Assembly (NCBI GenBank): GCA_020740775.1
Contig: JAHEWK010000041.1
Location: 182,686 to 246,685, forward strand
Direction: 5' to 3'
Length of the DNA stretch: 64,000 nucleotides
Source of the DNA: Ilyonectria destructans
Taxonomy: Eukaryota > Ascomycota > Sordariomycetes > Hypocreales > Nectriaceae
A program made the position numbers and the translations under genes. Positions 1 through 13,489 of the stretch are shown here, one piece after another. The notes beneath the pieces are model-generated. The model was not told the origin of the DNA. It did not search any database and saw only the letters and a list, made by a program, of their open reading frames with translations. Each line of letters begins with the position of its first letter. The stretch's first letter is position 1.

Positions 1-1159
1 GTCGTGGCTGACGTAACTCTCGGGTCATTGGGAACTAACTTGTTTATACGCATTGCTGATTGAGTTATGCTTCCGAACCGTTGACGCTAGTTAACTTGGG
101 CTCGTGAGGTATGAATGTAATGCGCGTGGCCTATGAGTTGAGATGCCCGCGTATCGCATTCAATCGCAGTTCGAAGTTGAGCCTACTATGGTATGAACTA
201 TAAGCCGGCACTGAACAGGATGTAAATTAGACTTCATATCCTGATCAGTATCTCTGCCATCGAATTTATATAAAACAAATACCAAGTCATAATGTCCGTG
301 CCGTGGAGCTCTCGGGAACATCAATTGATAACATAATGAATGGGGCGCGTCGGGAGACCGAAAAGGGACGAGAAACTTGTAAAAGTCGATTTTGGCTCCT
401 AGGTTTTTTGATATGTACGTACCCTTCACAAACTTCAAAGACTTTCAAAGCCGTCCATGACACTTACTTTGACTAAACGTCCAATAAGTTCATCTGGAGG
501 GTTAATTTTGACCGTTTAGTTGCGCGGGTGCAACCCGAGATGAAACCAAGTGACAAGGCAGAAGCTACGGCACCGCATCGCATTTGATACTGTCACTACT
601 GTGGGGAGAGCAACGCGCCAGTAGGAGCAAAGAAAAACCGGACGTTCTTAGGAAAGAAATCGCGGATGTCAGTGGATGCGACACTGTGCATCATCTTCAC
701 TGGGAGTCGCTTAATGGTGGAAGGCACTAATGAAACCAATCGATTCCCTCGGTGTTTGCGTCTCAATTCGGTGGGTGATGTAAAATGGCCGAATGTCTTG
801 GGTTCCAACCTTGATTTGGTCCAACCCTGGCTGCAGTACCTAGTGAGATCATAATTCGAGACTGACTTCACAACCCCGTGTTCGCCATGATGTGGCCGCA
901 ACCAAACGAGGACCCATGTCCCCCGCTCACATACCTCACAGCGCGGCTTTGCTACTTTGCCCAGGTTGCGCGTTACTAACACGTTGGTCCCTCCCCGATC
1001 AGGCCTACAGATTTTCAGGGTCAAAAGGGACGAATTACGCCTAGGGACATAACTTTCATCGTCACTGGGTATTAGGCAATACTACGAGCGTAAGGTAAAT
1101 CGTATGACTCAGATAGCTAGGGAAGAGGAGGCAACACACGAGTGAATTAGGGAAACCAA
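1..1159. other. Gene-poor left flank
   Basis: No reading frame here resembles a protein I recognise. The open stretches (for example 596-1024 on the minus strand) have no domain-like pattern and look like chance frames. I see no repeat, TIR or tRNA. Confidence 0.5.
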
Positions 1160-1987
1160 ATGATATTTAATTTCAACACTTCTAAATGGGACGACACAAA
1201 GAGCTGGGAGGAACTCGTCTTTCTGAACAAGCTATTTCTTAAGCATGGGCAGGGCATTTTTACGACAACACCATGGAGCGTCGGCCCCGATACCGACTCG
1301 ATCGTTCATCTAGAGCCACTGTTACGTCTACACGAATATGGCATATTAACCGCAGACAATCGAGCTGCAGAGGTCAGGGTATGTCGAGGCGAGGAATGGA
1401 TACAAGGTAGATATCTCCCTGTTGTGGAGTTTCTTGTCAAGGATGAAAGAGAAGTGACGACACAGTTTTTCGAGCGGCTTTTATGTGATGACCGACTTGC
1501 ATTAGAAATCCTAGACTCTAGGACCGGACTTCCGCAGTTTAACACGAAGCATGGGACATACCCCCTCTCAATTGGGCGGACCGCGGAAACACTCAGCGGC
1601 CTAGCAAAAGAACAATGGGAGATTGAAGCTGGCCGGTCGGGTGGTCCTATCACACTCGGCGACTTCTGCCTTGAGGATGCAAAGGCAGTGAAAGACATGA
1701 GTGTCTACATCTGTTTGTTAAGAGTGAAAGTCAGTACTGACTTCTTCTACACGGCAACAGATGAGGAGTTTTTGGCTGAGTTAGAGAAGATTGATATACT
1801 TGAGGAGATAGCGAAAAGCGCCTTAGCTTCTGGTGTGGGAAGAACGCCTTCTGGGGTCATCAAGGAAGGATCGGATTTCCGGCGACTTTGGCTTGGAAGA
1901 GGCATTATGGCCATACGAAAGACCACCGCGGTTGATGCGTTAGGGCATCTCTTTCGCGATCCACGGGCAAAACAGTTCGATAGGTGA
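1160..1987 (+). CDS. DUF6919-like hypothetical protein
   Basis: Intact 275-codon frame with its own ATG. The N-terminal third has the pattern of fungal proteins I associate with DUF6919: a Trp/Asp start, then SWEEL, a short run ending in TTPW, VGPDTDS, and LEPLLRLHEYGILT at about residues 50-65. That pattern is recalled, not searched. The rest is soluble and mixed alpha/beta, with no signal peptide or membrane span. No intron is needed. The function of the family is unknown to me and the neighbours give no clue. It stands alone, with gene-poor DNA on both sides. I am confident that it is a real gene and only moderately sure of the family. Confidence 0.7.
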   Translation: MIFNFNTSKWDDTKSWEELVFLNKLFLKHGQGIFTTTPWSVGPDTDSIVHLEPLLRLHEYGILTADNRAAEVRVCRGEEWIQGRYLPVVEFLVKDEREVTTQFFERLLCDDRLALEILDSRTGLPQFNTKHGTYPLSIGRTAETLSGLAKEQWEIEAGRSGGPITLGDFCLEDAKAVKDMSVYICLLRVKVSTDFFYTATDEEFLAELEKIDILEEIAKSALASGVGRTPSGVIKEGSDFRRLWLGRGIMAIRKTTAVDALGHLFRDPRAKQFDR

Positions 1988-2959
1988 ATACACATATTTT
2001 AACTACCGCCTATGATAAGCGATCGTACATATTTAATATCACTCACCATGCCCACGCATCGGTCTCACTCAATTGGTAATAGGTCACTTTAGCGCGGGAA
2101 ATAATGTTGGCAAAGCATCGATGTAGCCTACGGCAGCCTAGAAATGATCAAAGTGTCTGACTGGAAATGGACAATCGTCGGATCGTGACGAAACAATTAA
2201 TTAGGGCAAAAGTCTCAATAAAATTGACTTCAAAATAGAGTTAGACAATGACTTCTCTTAAACCCGAAAACGAAATGGAATGGTCTCTCTGATCTGGAAA
2301 GAACGATGCTTCAATGATGAATGCGTTCATGTTCTCTCACAGTCTGACTTCTTCCCAATTTTAACCCAAATTAGATCCCTGCTAGCAGAGTCCCAATATT
2401 CATTCCCCTCCCGCTTCAGCAGCAACTAGAGTAATGGATCGACCGCATTCAGGGAGGGATCATGAGGGCATCCTAATAACCCTTCCGCAGGCACAGACCT
2501 TCCGTCTCCAGCAAGATCGTGTTGATTAAAGCACTCTCGCATCCTCCCATAGAAGCGCCACGGGGCTGACGTCCCCTGGGACCGGCACAGTGCTACATAT
2601 TCTATATCACATGATTGATCGACGGCAATGATAATAGGCTCACATAGTAGTTGGATATTCTCTTTCAGTCACTAGAAACATGGTCCTTATTGCTGGAAAG
2701 GGGGTATGCAGGGCTTTCTTCTACTCGGCTACTTGTCTCACTCACATTCCCTCCAAGATTTCCATCGATAATGGTGGCTGCAGAGGTGCATGCATCCGAT
2801 AATTGTGATGATTGAAGAACCGATGGATTTTTGCAGACCTCTGGGAATACCGAGTTCGCATGCGCAGTACCTAACGCCGTGTCTGTCGCGTCGCAACTGC
2901 TATCTGACTATCATAGTTTCGTTTGAACAAACCGCTAGCACACCCCTAGGGATTTTATA
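1988..2959. other. Intergenic, no gene seen
   Basis: No frame with protein-like content. The region separates the DUF6919-like gene from the remains of an F-box gene on the other strand. Confidence 0.4.
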
Positions 2960-3565
2960 TGAGGCTCACAGCCGCACTATTCAAATAAAAGCCGCTTCTT
3001 CGAAATGGCCTTGATGCTTTCGGGCCTCGCCTCAGCCCGGCCTGGTGCGACGAGAACAAAGGCAAAGACCTGGCTGCTGAAGAACTCAATATATGGGTAA
3101 TAAAGCCACCCTGAGTGATTCTGAGGTCAAATTCGGTGCCGGTATTGTCAGATCCATGGCCCATTGCGTGTGGGCCGTCGGGTGGAAGTCATGGATAGCC
3201 ACCCCTCTAGGTTCTTAAGGTTGCTGAAGACCTCGGCGAGCATATGGCTGAGGCGGTCGGTGTCCTAGAGGATACACATATCGGCATAAACGGAACAGTT
3301 CATGAGAATGAACTGATGTAACCTCTAGTATTCGGTTGAGGGCAAAGTGAACATAGCGTAAGCAGCCGCCGAGACGGCTTTTGGAGATGTCGATGAGGGA
3401 CTAGAGGCTCTTTTCGGGGAATAAGAACTGCATCAAGGCCAAGAACTCACTGGTGAATGTGGTGTTGAGTGGCTGCATAATTGAGCGGCATGTTACGCGG
3501 AGGTTACAAAAAGTAGCTGTGTCGGTGAATGCAGCAATATCCAAGAGAATATCGAGAGGGATCTT
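2960..3565 (-). pseudogene. F-box protein pseudogene
   Basis: Read on the minus strand from about 3562, the sequence gives a clear F-box: IPLDILLDIAAFTDTATF, then CNLRVTCRSI. It continues as SKSRLGGCLRYVHFALNR and EVTSVHSHELFRLCRY, which resembles the large fungal F-box family whose domain is followed by a variable alpha/beta region. The frame is broken by an in-frame TAG at 3401-3403 and a stop just upstream of the F-box. A frameshift follows near 3275, after which another frame reads DTDRLSHMLAEVFSNLKNLEG. Further fragments run to about 2960. No start codon is left. This is a dead gene whose product would have been an SCF-type substrate adaptor by family; the target is unknown. Confidence 0.7.
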
Positions 3566-3746
3566 TTAGAAGGGACAGCCCAGGGTGGTGAATGATATAT
3601 CATTCATTGTCCTACGCAGGATACTTGGCGTTAAGTTGGCCTAACCTGCTCGATTCGAGCAATCAGATGGCCATGCAAACACAGGAGGAAGAGGTAGAAA
3701 AGGACGTTTAATTAACAAGGAGACCATTGTACAGTAGCAACTATCA

Positions 3747-4034
3747 TCATGATGTACACTTCCCACACCGTTGTAGTTTGCAGTAGTAGCATTCGAAGAA
3801 TAGCCCTTGCTCTGAACACTTGCAGGATGGACACAACCAGTGGGTGAGGGTGCTGTCCGCCTCAATAAGCCATGAGTGAACACATGCCGTACTAGGATTT
3901 GAATGACGGGGCTTGAAAGCACGGCATGTGAGGTTAGAACTACTTTCTCGGCCTTTATCCTTTATAATGTATGGTAAAATGGAGGGTTCATCCATAATAG
4001 GTGAATTACGAGGAGGATTTCGGCCCAGGTTCAT
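3747..4034 (-). CDS. Small Cys-rich protein, possible zinc binder
   Basis: A 95-codon frame with ATG at 4034. The C-terminal half holds three CxxC pairs (LCPSC, ECYYC, RCGKC) preceded by an ACVHSW segment. I recognise this arrangement from short fungal proteins that end in a C-x2-C / C-x2-C / C-x2-C zinc-ribbon-like unit, but I have no name for it. The N-terminal half is low in features. It may be the last exon of a longer gene or a decayed copy. A partly overlapping frame (3641-3922) looks like a shadow. Confidence 0.4.
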   Translation of the reverse strand: MNLGRNPPRNSPIMDEPSILPYIIKDKGRESSSNLTCRAFKPRHSNPSTACVHSWLIEADSTLTHWLCPSCKCSEQGLFFECYYCKLQRCGKCTS

Positions 4035-4801
4035 GTTTTACGATTCGCACGTTTGCTAAATACGGCTAGCAAAATGTGCAGCTGACGACAAACCTTGTCT
4101 TGGGCATTTGGTGCTTTTAAAGGCAACGTGGAACGTTCTGGACCATGTAACCACGTCGCAAGCCGGAATAAGCCCATCGTCACTGCGTATTATGGCACCG
4201 CGAATGAGGTCATAGAAGCGGTTCGTTACGTCGTGAGATACCGATCAACGGTCCCGTCACAACCGTCAGTTTCACGGAGCGTTCCCTCGCGCTCACTCCC
4301 GTCCGGTCGAGTGCCAACACGAGATGTTCGTTGCAAGGTAGTTGCGCTTCTATGCCCTGAACCTGAATATGGCGGAAAATTTCTAGCCCTGTCATCGACC
4401 GGGGATGCAATAAGGTCAGGAGAGTGGACAAATCAAGGTCAAGAAACGGCCTTTGTCGAACATAATTATGTGTAGAGAAAAATGCGGTTAAAGGTGGGTA
4501 GTGGGTAGATTGAAGTTTTATGCCTCACTCGCTTATCATGCACGTTATGTATAAGAAATAAAGGTATAACTTGATGCAACGGTCAACATTGGATGAAAGC
4601 GAGATGGAGTATTTACAAGAGGGCGATGCCCTTGGTTATGAGTATGGTCCAAAACAGGCCCGAGAGATGGAAAGTTATATAAAATAAAGTAGCGACAGTG
4701 CTATACTATTTTAAAGGGGAATACCAAGCCTCTTCAATCCAGGCTCTTTGGTATCATTGCACTCTTAGTCCTCAACGACGCACCGTCCACTTGCTCCTAG
4801 C
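4035..4801. other. Upstream region of the CSC1-like gene
   Basis: No gene seen; the 4095-4475 plus-strand frame has no protein-like pattern. An A/T-rich TATATAAAA-type stretch lies near 4676-4686, about 120 bases before the ATG at 4802, and could be a TATA-like promoter element. Confidence 0.35.
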
Positions 4802-7800
4802 ATGGCGACCCAACAGTCCGACCGTGCGCAAAGGAATCAAGGCATTAGTGTCGTTAGTTTTCTCACTGCGCTCAGTGGCGCGTTAGCTGTATTCGCCGTC
4901 CAGGTCTTGCTCTTCCTGCTTCTACGGAATAAATTGGCTAGGATCTTGTAAGGCCGCATCACACATGCCTCAACTCCTACTGATCTCATCTATAAGCAAG
5001 CCAAAGACGTACCTTGTCCCCCCGCGTGAACGCAATGATTCACCTCCGCGAGCATTTCTAAGATTATTCCTGACGTTATGGAATTTTAGTGATCGCGAGA
5101 TCATCCGGAAGTGCGGTCTTGATGCCTTCTTCTTCCTTCGTTACTTGAAGACCCTTTTGGTCATATTCACTCCCATCTTCACCATTATGATGCCGGTTTT
5201 AATTTCCGTAAACTATTATCACGGAAAAAGCCACAAGATCAACGAGAGTCATAGAGATACCACTGGAAGAAATGATACTGAGGTCACTGGGCTTGATACT
5301 TTGGCATGGGGGAATGTCAGCCCCAACCACACGGCCTGGTATACCGTTCACCTCGTGGTAGCAGTTCTGGTTGTTATCTGGGTCTGTGCTGTCTTCTACC
5401 TAGAACTTCGTGTATACATCAAGGTGCGACAGGACTACTTGACCAGTGCCGAACACAGACTTAAAGCATCAGCGACTACTGTTCTAATAAGCTCTATACC
5501 TGCCAAGTGGCTCACGGAGGAGGCGTTACGAGGACTCTTTGACGTGTTTCCAGGAGGTGTCAGGAATATATGGCTTAATCGAGACCTCTCATGGCTGCTC
5601 CAGAAAATATCCCAACGAAACCAAATACATCTCAAACTTGAGGCTGCTGAGACAGCCTTGATTAAGGCGGCAACACGAGCCGAGATCAAACGCAAAGATG
5701 CTGAGGAAGATAAAACGCGTAGGTGTATGACAAACGGGGCAATCATAAAGAAAGAGAGGGCTGCTAGGGATGCTCTAAGGGATGAGGAAGCGCAGCGGAT
5801 AGCAAACGATAGCAAAGGCGCGCGCCCGGAACAGGGAGGAGACTTTTCTCGCGGAGGCGCGGCAAGGTTCAAGCAATGGTATGAAATGTCGGATTCACTG
5901 TTTGGTACAATTGGACAAAGGTTCAAAGAATCTATGAACCCATCCCTTCCCAATAAAAGTCAACATCTGAGAAACGACTCTAATCATTCGCTGGTGGAGC
6001 TTGAGCATCACGAGATATGGTCTACAGTTCCGAATCCGCAACCTCTTTCTAGTTTCCATCGGGGTATCCGCAAAGCCGCAAAAAGGGCAGGGAATGGAGT
6101 AGATGGGGCTCTCATGGCGACGAATGGGTTCATAGCTGCTTCTTCGAGAGATGACGTTTCCAAGCATCACGACGGGTACTACACCAACACCAAAAGGAGA
6201 AGTATACCGGAAGGCTTACAGCGGAACATGGTCCGTGAAAATACAGTTCGAAACCTCAACTCCGCTGCGGATATCTACAAGATACAAGAGACAGAGTGGT
6301 GGCAGTTCTGGAAACCACCATCTGGGAGCTACGTCTCTCCTGTACCTCAGGGCGCGGGTTCGATGGTTGCAGCACCTAAGACTTTAGCTTCCATCACCAA
6401 TAAGAATCATGAGGATAGCATTTCGATACAAGCCTACACTCTAGATTACGAAAGAGGAGCAGTATGGAAGAAGTATGTACAGATGACTGATCGTCCAACA
6501 CATCGTCTACCTCTATTCGGAAAAGCCTGGCTACCTGGTATTCCCCTGCTCAGCAAGAAGGTGGACACAATATTTTGGTGTCGTGAGGAGTTGGATAAGC
6601 TGAATAGAGAAATTGAAGAGGCTCAAAGGGTCCCAGAATGCTTTCCATTGATGAACTCGGCTTTCGTTCAATTCAATCAACAGGCGGCAGCCCATATGGC
6701 TTGCCAGAGTGAGATTCACCATATACCCAAAACCATGTCTCCAAGAATTATTGAGATCGCCCCAAAAGAAATCATTTGGGAAAACATGGCGTTTAACTGG
6801 TGGCAGGAGTGGCAACGGAAAGCAACTGTGACGGTTATCCTATCGATTACTGTCGCACTCTGGGCTATTCCCGTAGCTTGGACAGCGGCGTTGAGTCAAG
6901 TCGGTGAAATCATTCAAGAAACCGACTGGCTATCATTTACCAAAGAAAATGAGACTCTTCAAAATGCTGTCAGGGCTATCGCCGGTGTCTTGCCCACTAT
7001 CATCCTTGCCCTCGTCCTTTTTCTTATCCCTGTATTTCTCGACGTCCTCGCCGAATTCCAAGGGGCAAAGACCAAATCCCAGAAGACTGAGTTCGTTCAG
7101 ATTTGGTACTTTGCTTTTCTCTTCATTCAAGTTTTTTTCGTTGTATCGATTGCCTCATTCCTCGCAGTATCTCTTGATCAGTTGCTGGATACTGTTCGGC
7201 AATTACAAACCGCCAGCGACGTCTTGAGTATGTTGGCCACCAATCTACCTAAAGCGGCTAACTATTTCTTCTCCTACATGATCCTACAAGCCCTTTCCAC
7301 TAGTTCTGCCACTCTACTTCAAGGTGGAGCCATTGTTATGTGGTATGTGGTTGCCCGCGTTCTGGATAGCACCGCTCGCGACAAATGGTCACGCAACACC
7401 AAACTCAGCGACATTCGATGGGGAGCCTTCTTTCCTGTGTATACAAACTTTGCTTGCATCGCTCTTGTTTATTGCATCATCGCCCCTCTTATATCCTTAT
7501 TCGCAGTCATCACGTTTAGCCTGCTGTGGCTAGCACAACGATATGCGATGCTCTACGTTACCCGGTTTGAATATGATACTGGAGGTGTTCTCTATCCACG
7601 TGCAATTAACCAGACATTCACAGGCATATATGTAATGGAACTATGTATTTCTGGATTGTTTTTCATTGTTGAAGACAACCATGGAACGAAAACTTGTACA
7701 GTCCACGGAATTGTCATGATACTGATCTTCATCTCGACTGTGATCTATCAGGTACTACTGAACAAAATTCTCGGGCCTCTATTCCGCCATCTGCCAATTA

Positions 7801-8249
7801 CGTATGAGGATGAAGCATTACTTCGAGATGAAGCATTTCAACGAGCTCAGGGCCACCGACCCGCACGTTTAGATGATTATGAACAAGAAGTCAATGCTGG
7901 GGGAGATAGTAGCATGTTCGATCCGGAAAATATGCCCCAAACAACGCAGCGTAACATGATAGATGCATTTTATACGGGAATTCCGGATGAAATGGAAGAT
8001 CTAACACCCGATGACAGGGAATTGCTGACCTTTTATGCTTTTCAGCACGAGGCTCTTCGTTCTCATCGGCCTACGGTCTGGATTCCTCGCGATGATCTTG
8101 GCATAAGCGAGGACGAGATCATCCGAACCAGAGCCTATAGCAGGAACATTTCCATTTGCAACCGTGGGACAGCACTTGACAGCAAGGCACGCGTGGTTTA
8201 TGGAGGAAACCCTCCAGATTTCTCGAAAATGAGTTTAATTAACCTATAA
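4802..8249 (+). CDS. CSC1/OSCA-type membrane channel (DUF221, RSN1_7TM)
   Basis: Two exons, 4802-4947 and 4997-8249, with a 49-nt intron (donor GTAAGG, branch CTGAT, acceptor AAG at 4996). The join reads RNKLARIF-KPKTYLVP, the usual start of fungal members, and gives about 1,132 residues. The first exon supplies the first membrane span (about residues 17-40). Next come two more spans near residues 85-105 and 155-180, then TTVLISSIPAKWLTEEAL and FPGGVRNIWLNRD, the entry to the large cytosolic domain. The RSN1_7TM pore region runs from about residue 640 to 985, and an acidic hydrophilic tail follows. By family these are osmosensitive or mechanosensitive cation channels, or scramblase relatives, of the plasma membrane or ER. 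The gene is intact with no odd residues. A start inside the present second exon (4965) would lose the first span and is less likely. Confidence 0.93.
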
Positions 8250-11200
8250 ACACGGCTGCTCGCTCTCTATAAGCTTTAGGCTACTTCGTGATTGGTATCT
8301 TGCCTTTAGTACGAAGTGAAATGGTTCAATAGATACTAGATACACGCAAGGTTGACCGGGTCATTTAAATACCGCTTATGCTCGAGGTGACCTATTCCGA
8401 TATCGATACCCCGATAGAGAACAGTGGAATTTACGAAAGTCAAAACAGGGCCTGACCTGAACGCACACGCACACGCTTGGTCTGTCTAGCATGAACATTC
8501 AGAAACTGGGAAAACCCATAGTAAACTTGCCTGACGTGCGGGTCGAGGATGAAGTTCGTTATTAGGTAAATGAACAGGCCGAGTTGCGTAATTATGCCCT
8601 ATTTATTTAGTCTTCGTATTTTCTTCGTTATATATTCTAGATAGTCGATGCAATATTCGTGGTAGAATTCCTATGCTAGGCGGATTTCCCAGCGCGTTGA
8701 GCTTAGTGCCACAATTTATCAAACGTCACACTGTAGTCATGGAACTATGAGCAAAGACTGCTTCATACGGTAGATGAGGGAGGTTGCATTTGATTTGTGT
8801 AGAAACTCTTGATTTCTATCAAGCAAGTGGCTCGAAGCTTCCTAAAGTATATAAACCGTAGGGGGCCGCGATAACGTCTCCGAAATAAAGGTTGGATAAT
8901 GGTGAAACAGACATGGGATGTTGCTGAAACTGGGTTTCGGAGACTTAGATTGCTAGTCTCTATTTCTTAAGAGATACAGATTGGCTGTTTAACATGTATC
9001 GTTCTAGTTTAACCCTTCGACTATATTGCACCACATCGTATTTCTCGGACTTGACTATATAGTCATAGTTGATCCTTCGAAGAGTTTCCGAGGAAAAGGA
9101 AAAAGATTTAATAAAACATGATGACCTCAATCTACATGCCCGCTACGTTTCAATCAATTGACTATTAGCAAACGTAAAACCTCCATCAGTGAGCCTCCTC
9201 CTCCTAGGATTCCCCGCTTGAAGACTGGTAGGAGAGGAGCTTATGGTAGCGATAACAGGATTTGCAAGTGCCACGCCAACCCTCTGCACCCTCTGGATTA
9301 CCGCGAGGTATCTCCTATCAACATTGGACATGTACCATGCATGGTCTAGAAGGAGTAACTTGAACATTTGCTCTCCAGACTTTCGTTGATGGTGATGATA
9401 TTACACGATCTTGTTAGTGCCGTGCAAACCTCGACGCCCTCATGTGTCGGGTCAAGATCAGTTCGCGAAGGGAGCGCCATCATGGAATGGGCGAGAATGA
9501 CAATCCGCCCCGCAATAATGGACTGTGAAATACGAAGATTGGGGAGCTTAATGTTATTATCTTACCAGAATCGACCTCCCGGGTTTGTCACATGGAGAAA
9601 GTGTTCGCTTTGCATGCCCCTAACCAACGAGGCATAAACGGCTTTTTACGTCAGCTCTCAGTGAGTACAATCTACAGAATGGGTCAGGACTAGGTGTGGG
9701 GAGCCTTTTAAGTACGTCAAAAGTCACATATTGCATCGAAAGAATGAAAGTTACCGTGATGACCTCACTGTCCTTCTCAATTTCAGAGCTCTTTGGAGAG
9801 GCGAGGAGATTGCTAGTGCGTATCGGCAGGAACTTATGGCTCGTTGATTCGCCGTCGAATACGCTCGTCCGGAAGATAATCATAGATGTCAACTCTTGCT
9901 AGACTTTGGATGGTACATCAAATGACTTCGTTTTCACGTAATAGGGCGAAGTCTTTCGGCCCAGGTTAGTGTTGCTGAGAACGCTCCTACTAGGCACCCC
10001 ATTTAATATCCACGGAGAAAGGCGTCAGAATTTATCAAAGAAAAGGCAGGCATCCTCAGTATAGTGTCCGGACGAGGTAATGGGCCAATTTGAGAAGAGA
10101 CAAGGAGCGAACGTGCAGACATCCCATAACCGGCGAGGGGATTTTTAACTCCCGCATATCAGCAATCTTCCTTGTATGTCGGATGTAATCGAAGCAATGG
10201 AAATGAAATCGCCATGGGAATACAGTACAGTACAAAAGCAACGATGCGTTCGTGATATATTACTACCCTACGGTTCTTACAAGAACGTACTCCTCCACTT
10301 ATACAAAGTGGCCAAAAAAGGCCCAGGACGTCAATTTGTCGCTCGTGGCTCGGGGCAGAGCATCAATTTGATACCTTTAGTCCACACATGAACCCACGAA
10401 TAATATTTGATGTTCTAGAACCGTTATTTCAACTCTTGATGTTCATCGCGTTCAATAGTCCTAGTACGTAACGTTTCCGTTTTGAAATCGCTGAAGGACT
10501 ATCGATAATCGCTGGAATCTGTGGAATTTCTGGGGCGCTGGGGGTATAGCCTCTTCGACGGGCTATGAAATCGATGCTCCATTGAATGCTACCCGCTTCA
10601 ATAGAAGCAGTACATGACGTGTCGGCGGTTGGATATCTCTGTGTGGTATTCCTTTCTATTAAACAGTTAAATTGATAGTTATGAAGAGGATACGGCATAT
10701 TCACGTTTGGTTGATGAGTCTGGGAATCCAGTGTCTTTATTCACTTGTACCATATTGCTACTTATAGGAGATCAAAAAAAAGTTTAATGAACAGGGTGCA
10801 CTGAAGAGAGGTTGGTCTGATAGTAGCAATGGTTCGCTTCTAAACCCAACTTAAGATGAGATAAGCCAGGACTATTTAAAGTCAACATAACTTATACTCT
10901 ATTAGTATTAATAAATACAGTTAGGCTCATTATCGGCTTCCTTTTTTGGCTCTCTCTCTTTCTTCTCAAGAGCGGCGGCCCAGCTTCCCCGTCCCACATA
11001 AGAGCCGGAACCGTGCCGCCTAGATTATAAAATATGGCAATCGACTCTCAGGCACCGTAAAGTCCGAATCTGGAATTTCACGGTTTTTTGAAGTTCTTAC
11101 TGATACTATGCTTATTCACCCGTGCAGCCTGATTTGGGTCAAAACTTGCCGAAGTTCTCAAGATTAACTGGGACGTCATATTCAAGATCACTCAACTCTC

Positions 11201-13489
11201 ATACCGTGGAATTAATAATAGGGGAATCAGTAGCTTCCTACTAGGGAACAAGGCAGGTCTTGAGACAAAGAATGTGAGCAGGTAACTATAAGGGGTTGGC
11301 CCCATGGCTATCTACTAACGATCATTGCCTATTGCTTCTAGTCACGCATTCACCTTCATCTGATTAACAATAGCTGTAGCTAATTATTTAGGGGGGTTTG
11401 GTTAGCCATATTGAAAATACAGTTGCGGGCCGATTGGAGATGAAGGTCAACAAATGTTACAGATATCAGTGTCCAATATTGGATGGAGGTCTATCGATGT
11501 ATTCTAAAGATCTCTGGCACGACCGGATCCTGTTAATTGCTCAAACTGGCTGGTGGAGTACTTTGACATAATGGCTAGAATTGGTGAGTACTCTCCTACC
11601 GATCCTATCTTCGCCACCCACCTGCCCCATATGTATGTATTGTAACCCTTTTAATATCTTTCTGAGATCGACGGTCGGTTTTAGCTTTTCGTATTAAATA
11701 CAAAGAGTCCTATTCAGCCTACGTATGTACAGTAGCCGAAACCTCACACCAGTTCTTTAGTGTCGTACTGTTCATAATACTACTGTAAAGCAGGGACAGA
11801 ATTCCTGCTTCCAAGCTAAGGCCTAAAAATATATGGCACGTCCGACGACGCAAGTTTTCACGCCTCCTCGTGGTCCGGGATGAATGGCACACTCCTATTA
11901 AACTAAAACTCCCCCGTCGGCTACCACGCCACCACGAATGCACTGACCACATGGCTACCACACCGTGGCGATTGGTTTGGAATGCACGGCACCATTAGTA
12001 CCTTCAACTCCTCCATTCCCTCTAGCTCCTCCCAGGGACAGGCCATCGTCTCGCCCGGCCACAGCATGCTAACCATCGTGCGAGCTTCCTCCCAGTCTTC
12101 CCAACGCCCGTCAGAACTAGTTTACGGTTAACAACCATCCGCAAAGCTAGTCATTAGTGGAATCGTACCCAATTCTAATAGCATCAGGAACAAGTTGGTA
12201 AGCTCTTAAAAGGATTGCGCACACCACCAAGTCATATGGCTTCCGGTCAGTCTTGCATAAACCGTCTCCGTGGGAAAGGGAAAAAGTCTCATGGCCACTA
12301 CAGTAGTTTTTGATATTAGCGCACATTATTTCATCGTATCGAGTCTGTCAAAGTATAATTACTTACTCATCGCCAGGACCGTTGAACCGAATGCCTCCCT
12401 CCCCGTCAAGAATGGGAGGCGACCCGTCGTCGCTTTCGCATTGGACATGTACATCTGCTCTGTCTATAATTTTATGACTGTCCTCGACCAACTTCGGCAA
12501 GATGATTCGCCAGGAGGCAGGATCAACTATGCGCCAGATATGTGAATACCTGTAGAGGAAATCAGTGGTGACCAAAAATAGGGTCTTCGGTTAACTTGGC
12601 TTACCCCATGCTTGGTTAGGTCGAATGTTTGCTTTGGTGAGAGATGAAAGGTCTTTGTCAACTCGCTGGCGACACGGGGAGGGAAGGTCTTTATAATGGC
12701 ACGAGCGGCCCGTAAAGTAGCCCGAGACTCCGGTCTGCTACGTCAACTAAGGGAAGGGATTGATCTGACCGTTTCACAATAATGCCTCACACGAGGGCTG
12801 TGATGCTCGGATACTCATGACTCATACAGCCCACTCTGCTTCTAATCCATGCACATGTAGAGACTACGCCTCCTTCTATTGACTTAATTGGCACAGCCGA
12901 GGCTGACTTTATGTCACGAACTAGGTTATGAGGACACTACCATTCTAACATGAATAGGCCCGAAACAGTGTTTAAAAAGGTCGCTGTAGAGGCGGTGACG
13001 GGACGGAGCGAGAGGTCACGTAGCCAGGCTTGCCACTCAACGTCCACCAAGTTGGCCGGAGGTCGCCAGCACCGACTTACACGCCGTCTGTACCAACAAA
13101 GTGTTGAGTTTCTGAGGCCCCCTGGCCTGTCGGAGCTCTGGGCCAAGGTGTCTACCCTTGTGCGCACGAATTAAGCGCCGTCAACATCTTGCCACAAAGT
13201 GATGGGGAGATGGCTGGATTCGTGGGTCATCGAAAGACCGCTAAGGCCAAGGACGAGGACGAAGTCAATGGATGACGTGTAAGTTTAGTAGAGACCGACT
13301 CATGTGGCGTTGAAAGCCAGAGCCATAACAAGGTGGAGCAGCCAGGACCTAGAATGCCGAGGAATCATGCAACTGACGGAGGCAACTGTGACGGAACGAC
13401 CATGTGACTTACATACTTTATGAATAGTCTCATTTTATATTGTGTAAATAGCTTAAGTTAGGGTTTTCCTTACGAATCTCTTTCTCCCC
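8250..13489. other. Long gene-poor region
   Basis: More than 5 kb without a gene I can support. Open frames of 60-90 codons occur on both strands (for example 9620-9892 minus, 10429-10704 minus, 11719-11961 minus, 12270-12545 plus). None has a recognisable domain, a plausible splice partner or a protein-like hydrophobicity pattern. I looked for decayed P450 or transposase segments and found none that convinced me. Base composition is mixed and not extremely AT-rich. Confidence 0.45.

Noticed and set aside
9140..9900. Possible decayed cytochrome P450 on the minus strand
   Set aside because: Fragments weakly recalled helix I and beta-strand patterns, but no heme-binding Cys motif or ExxR could be found.
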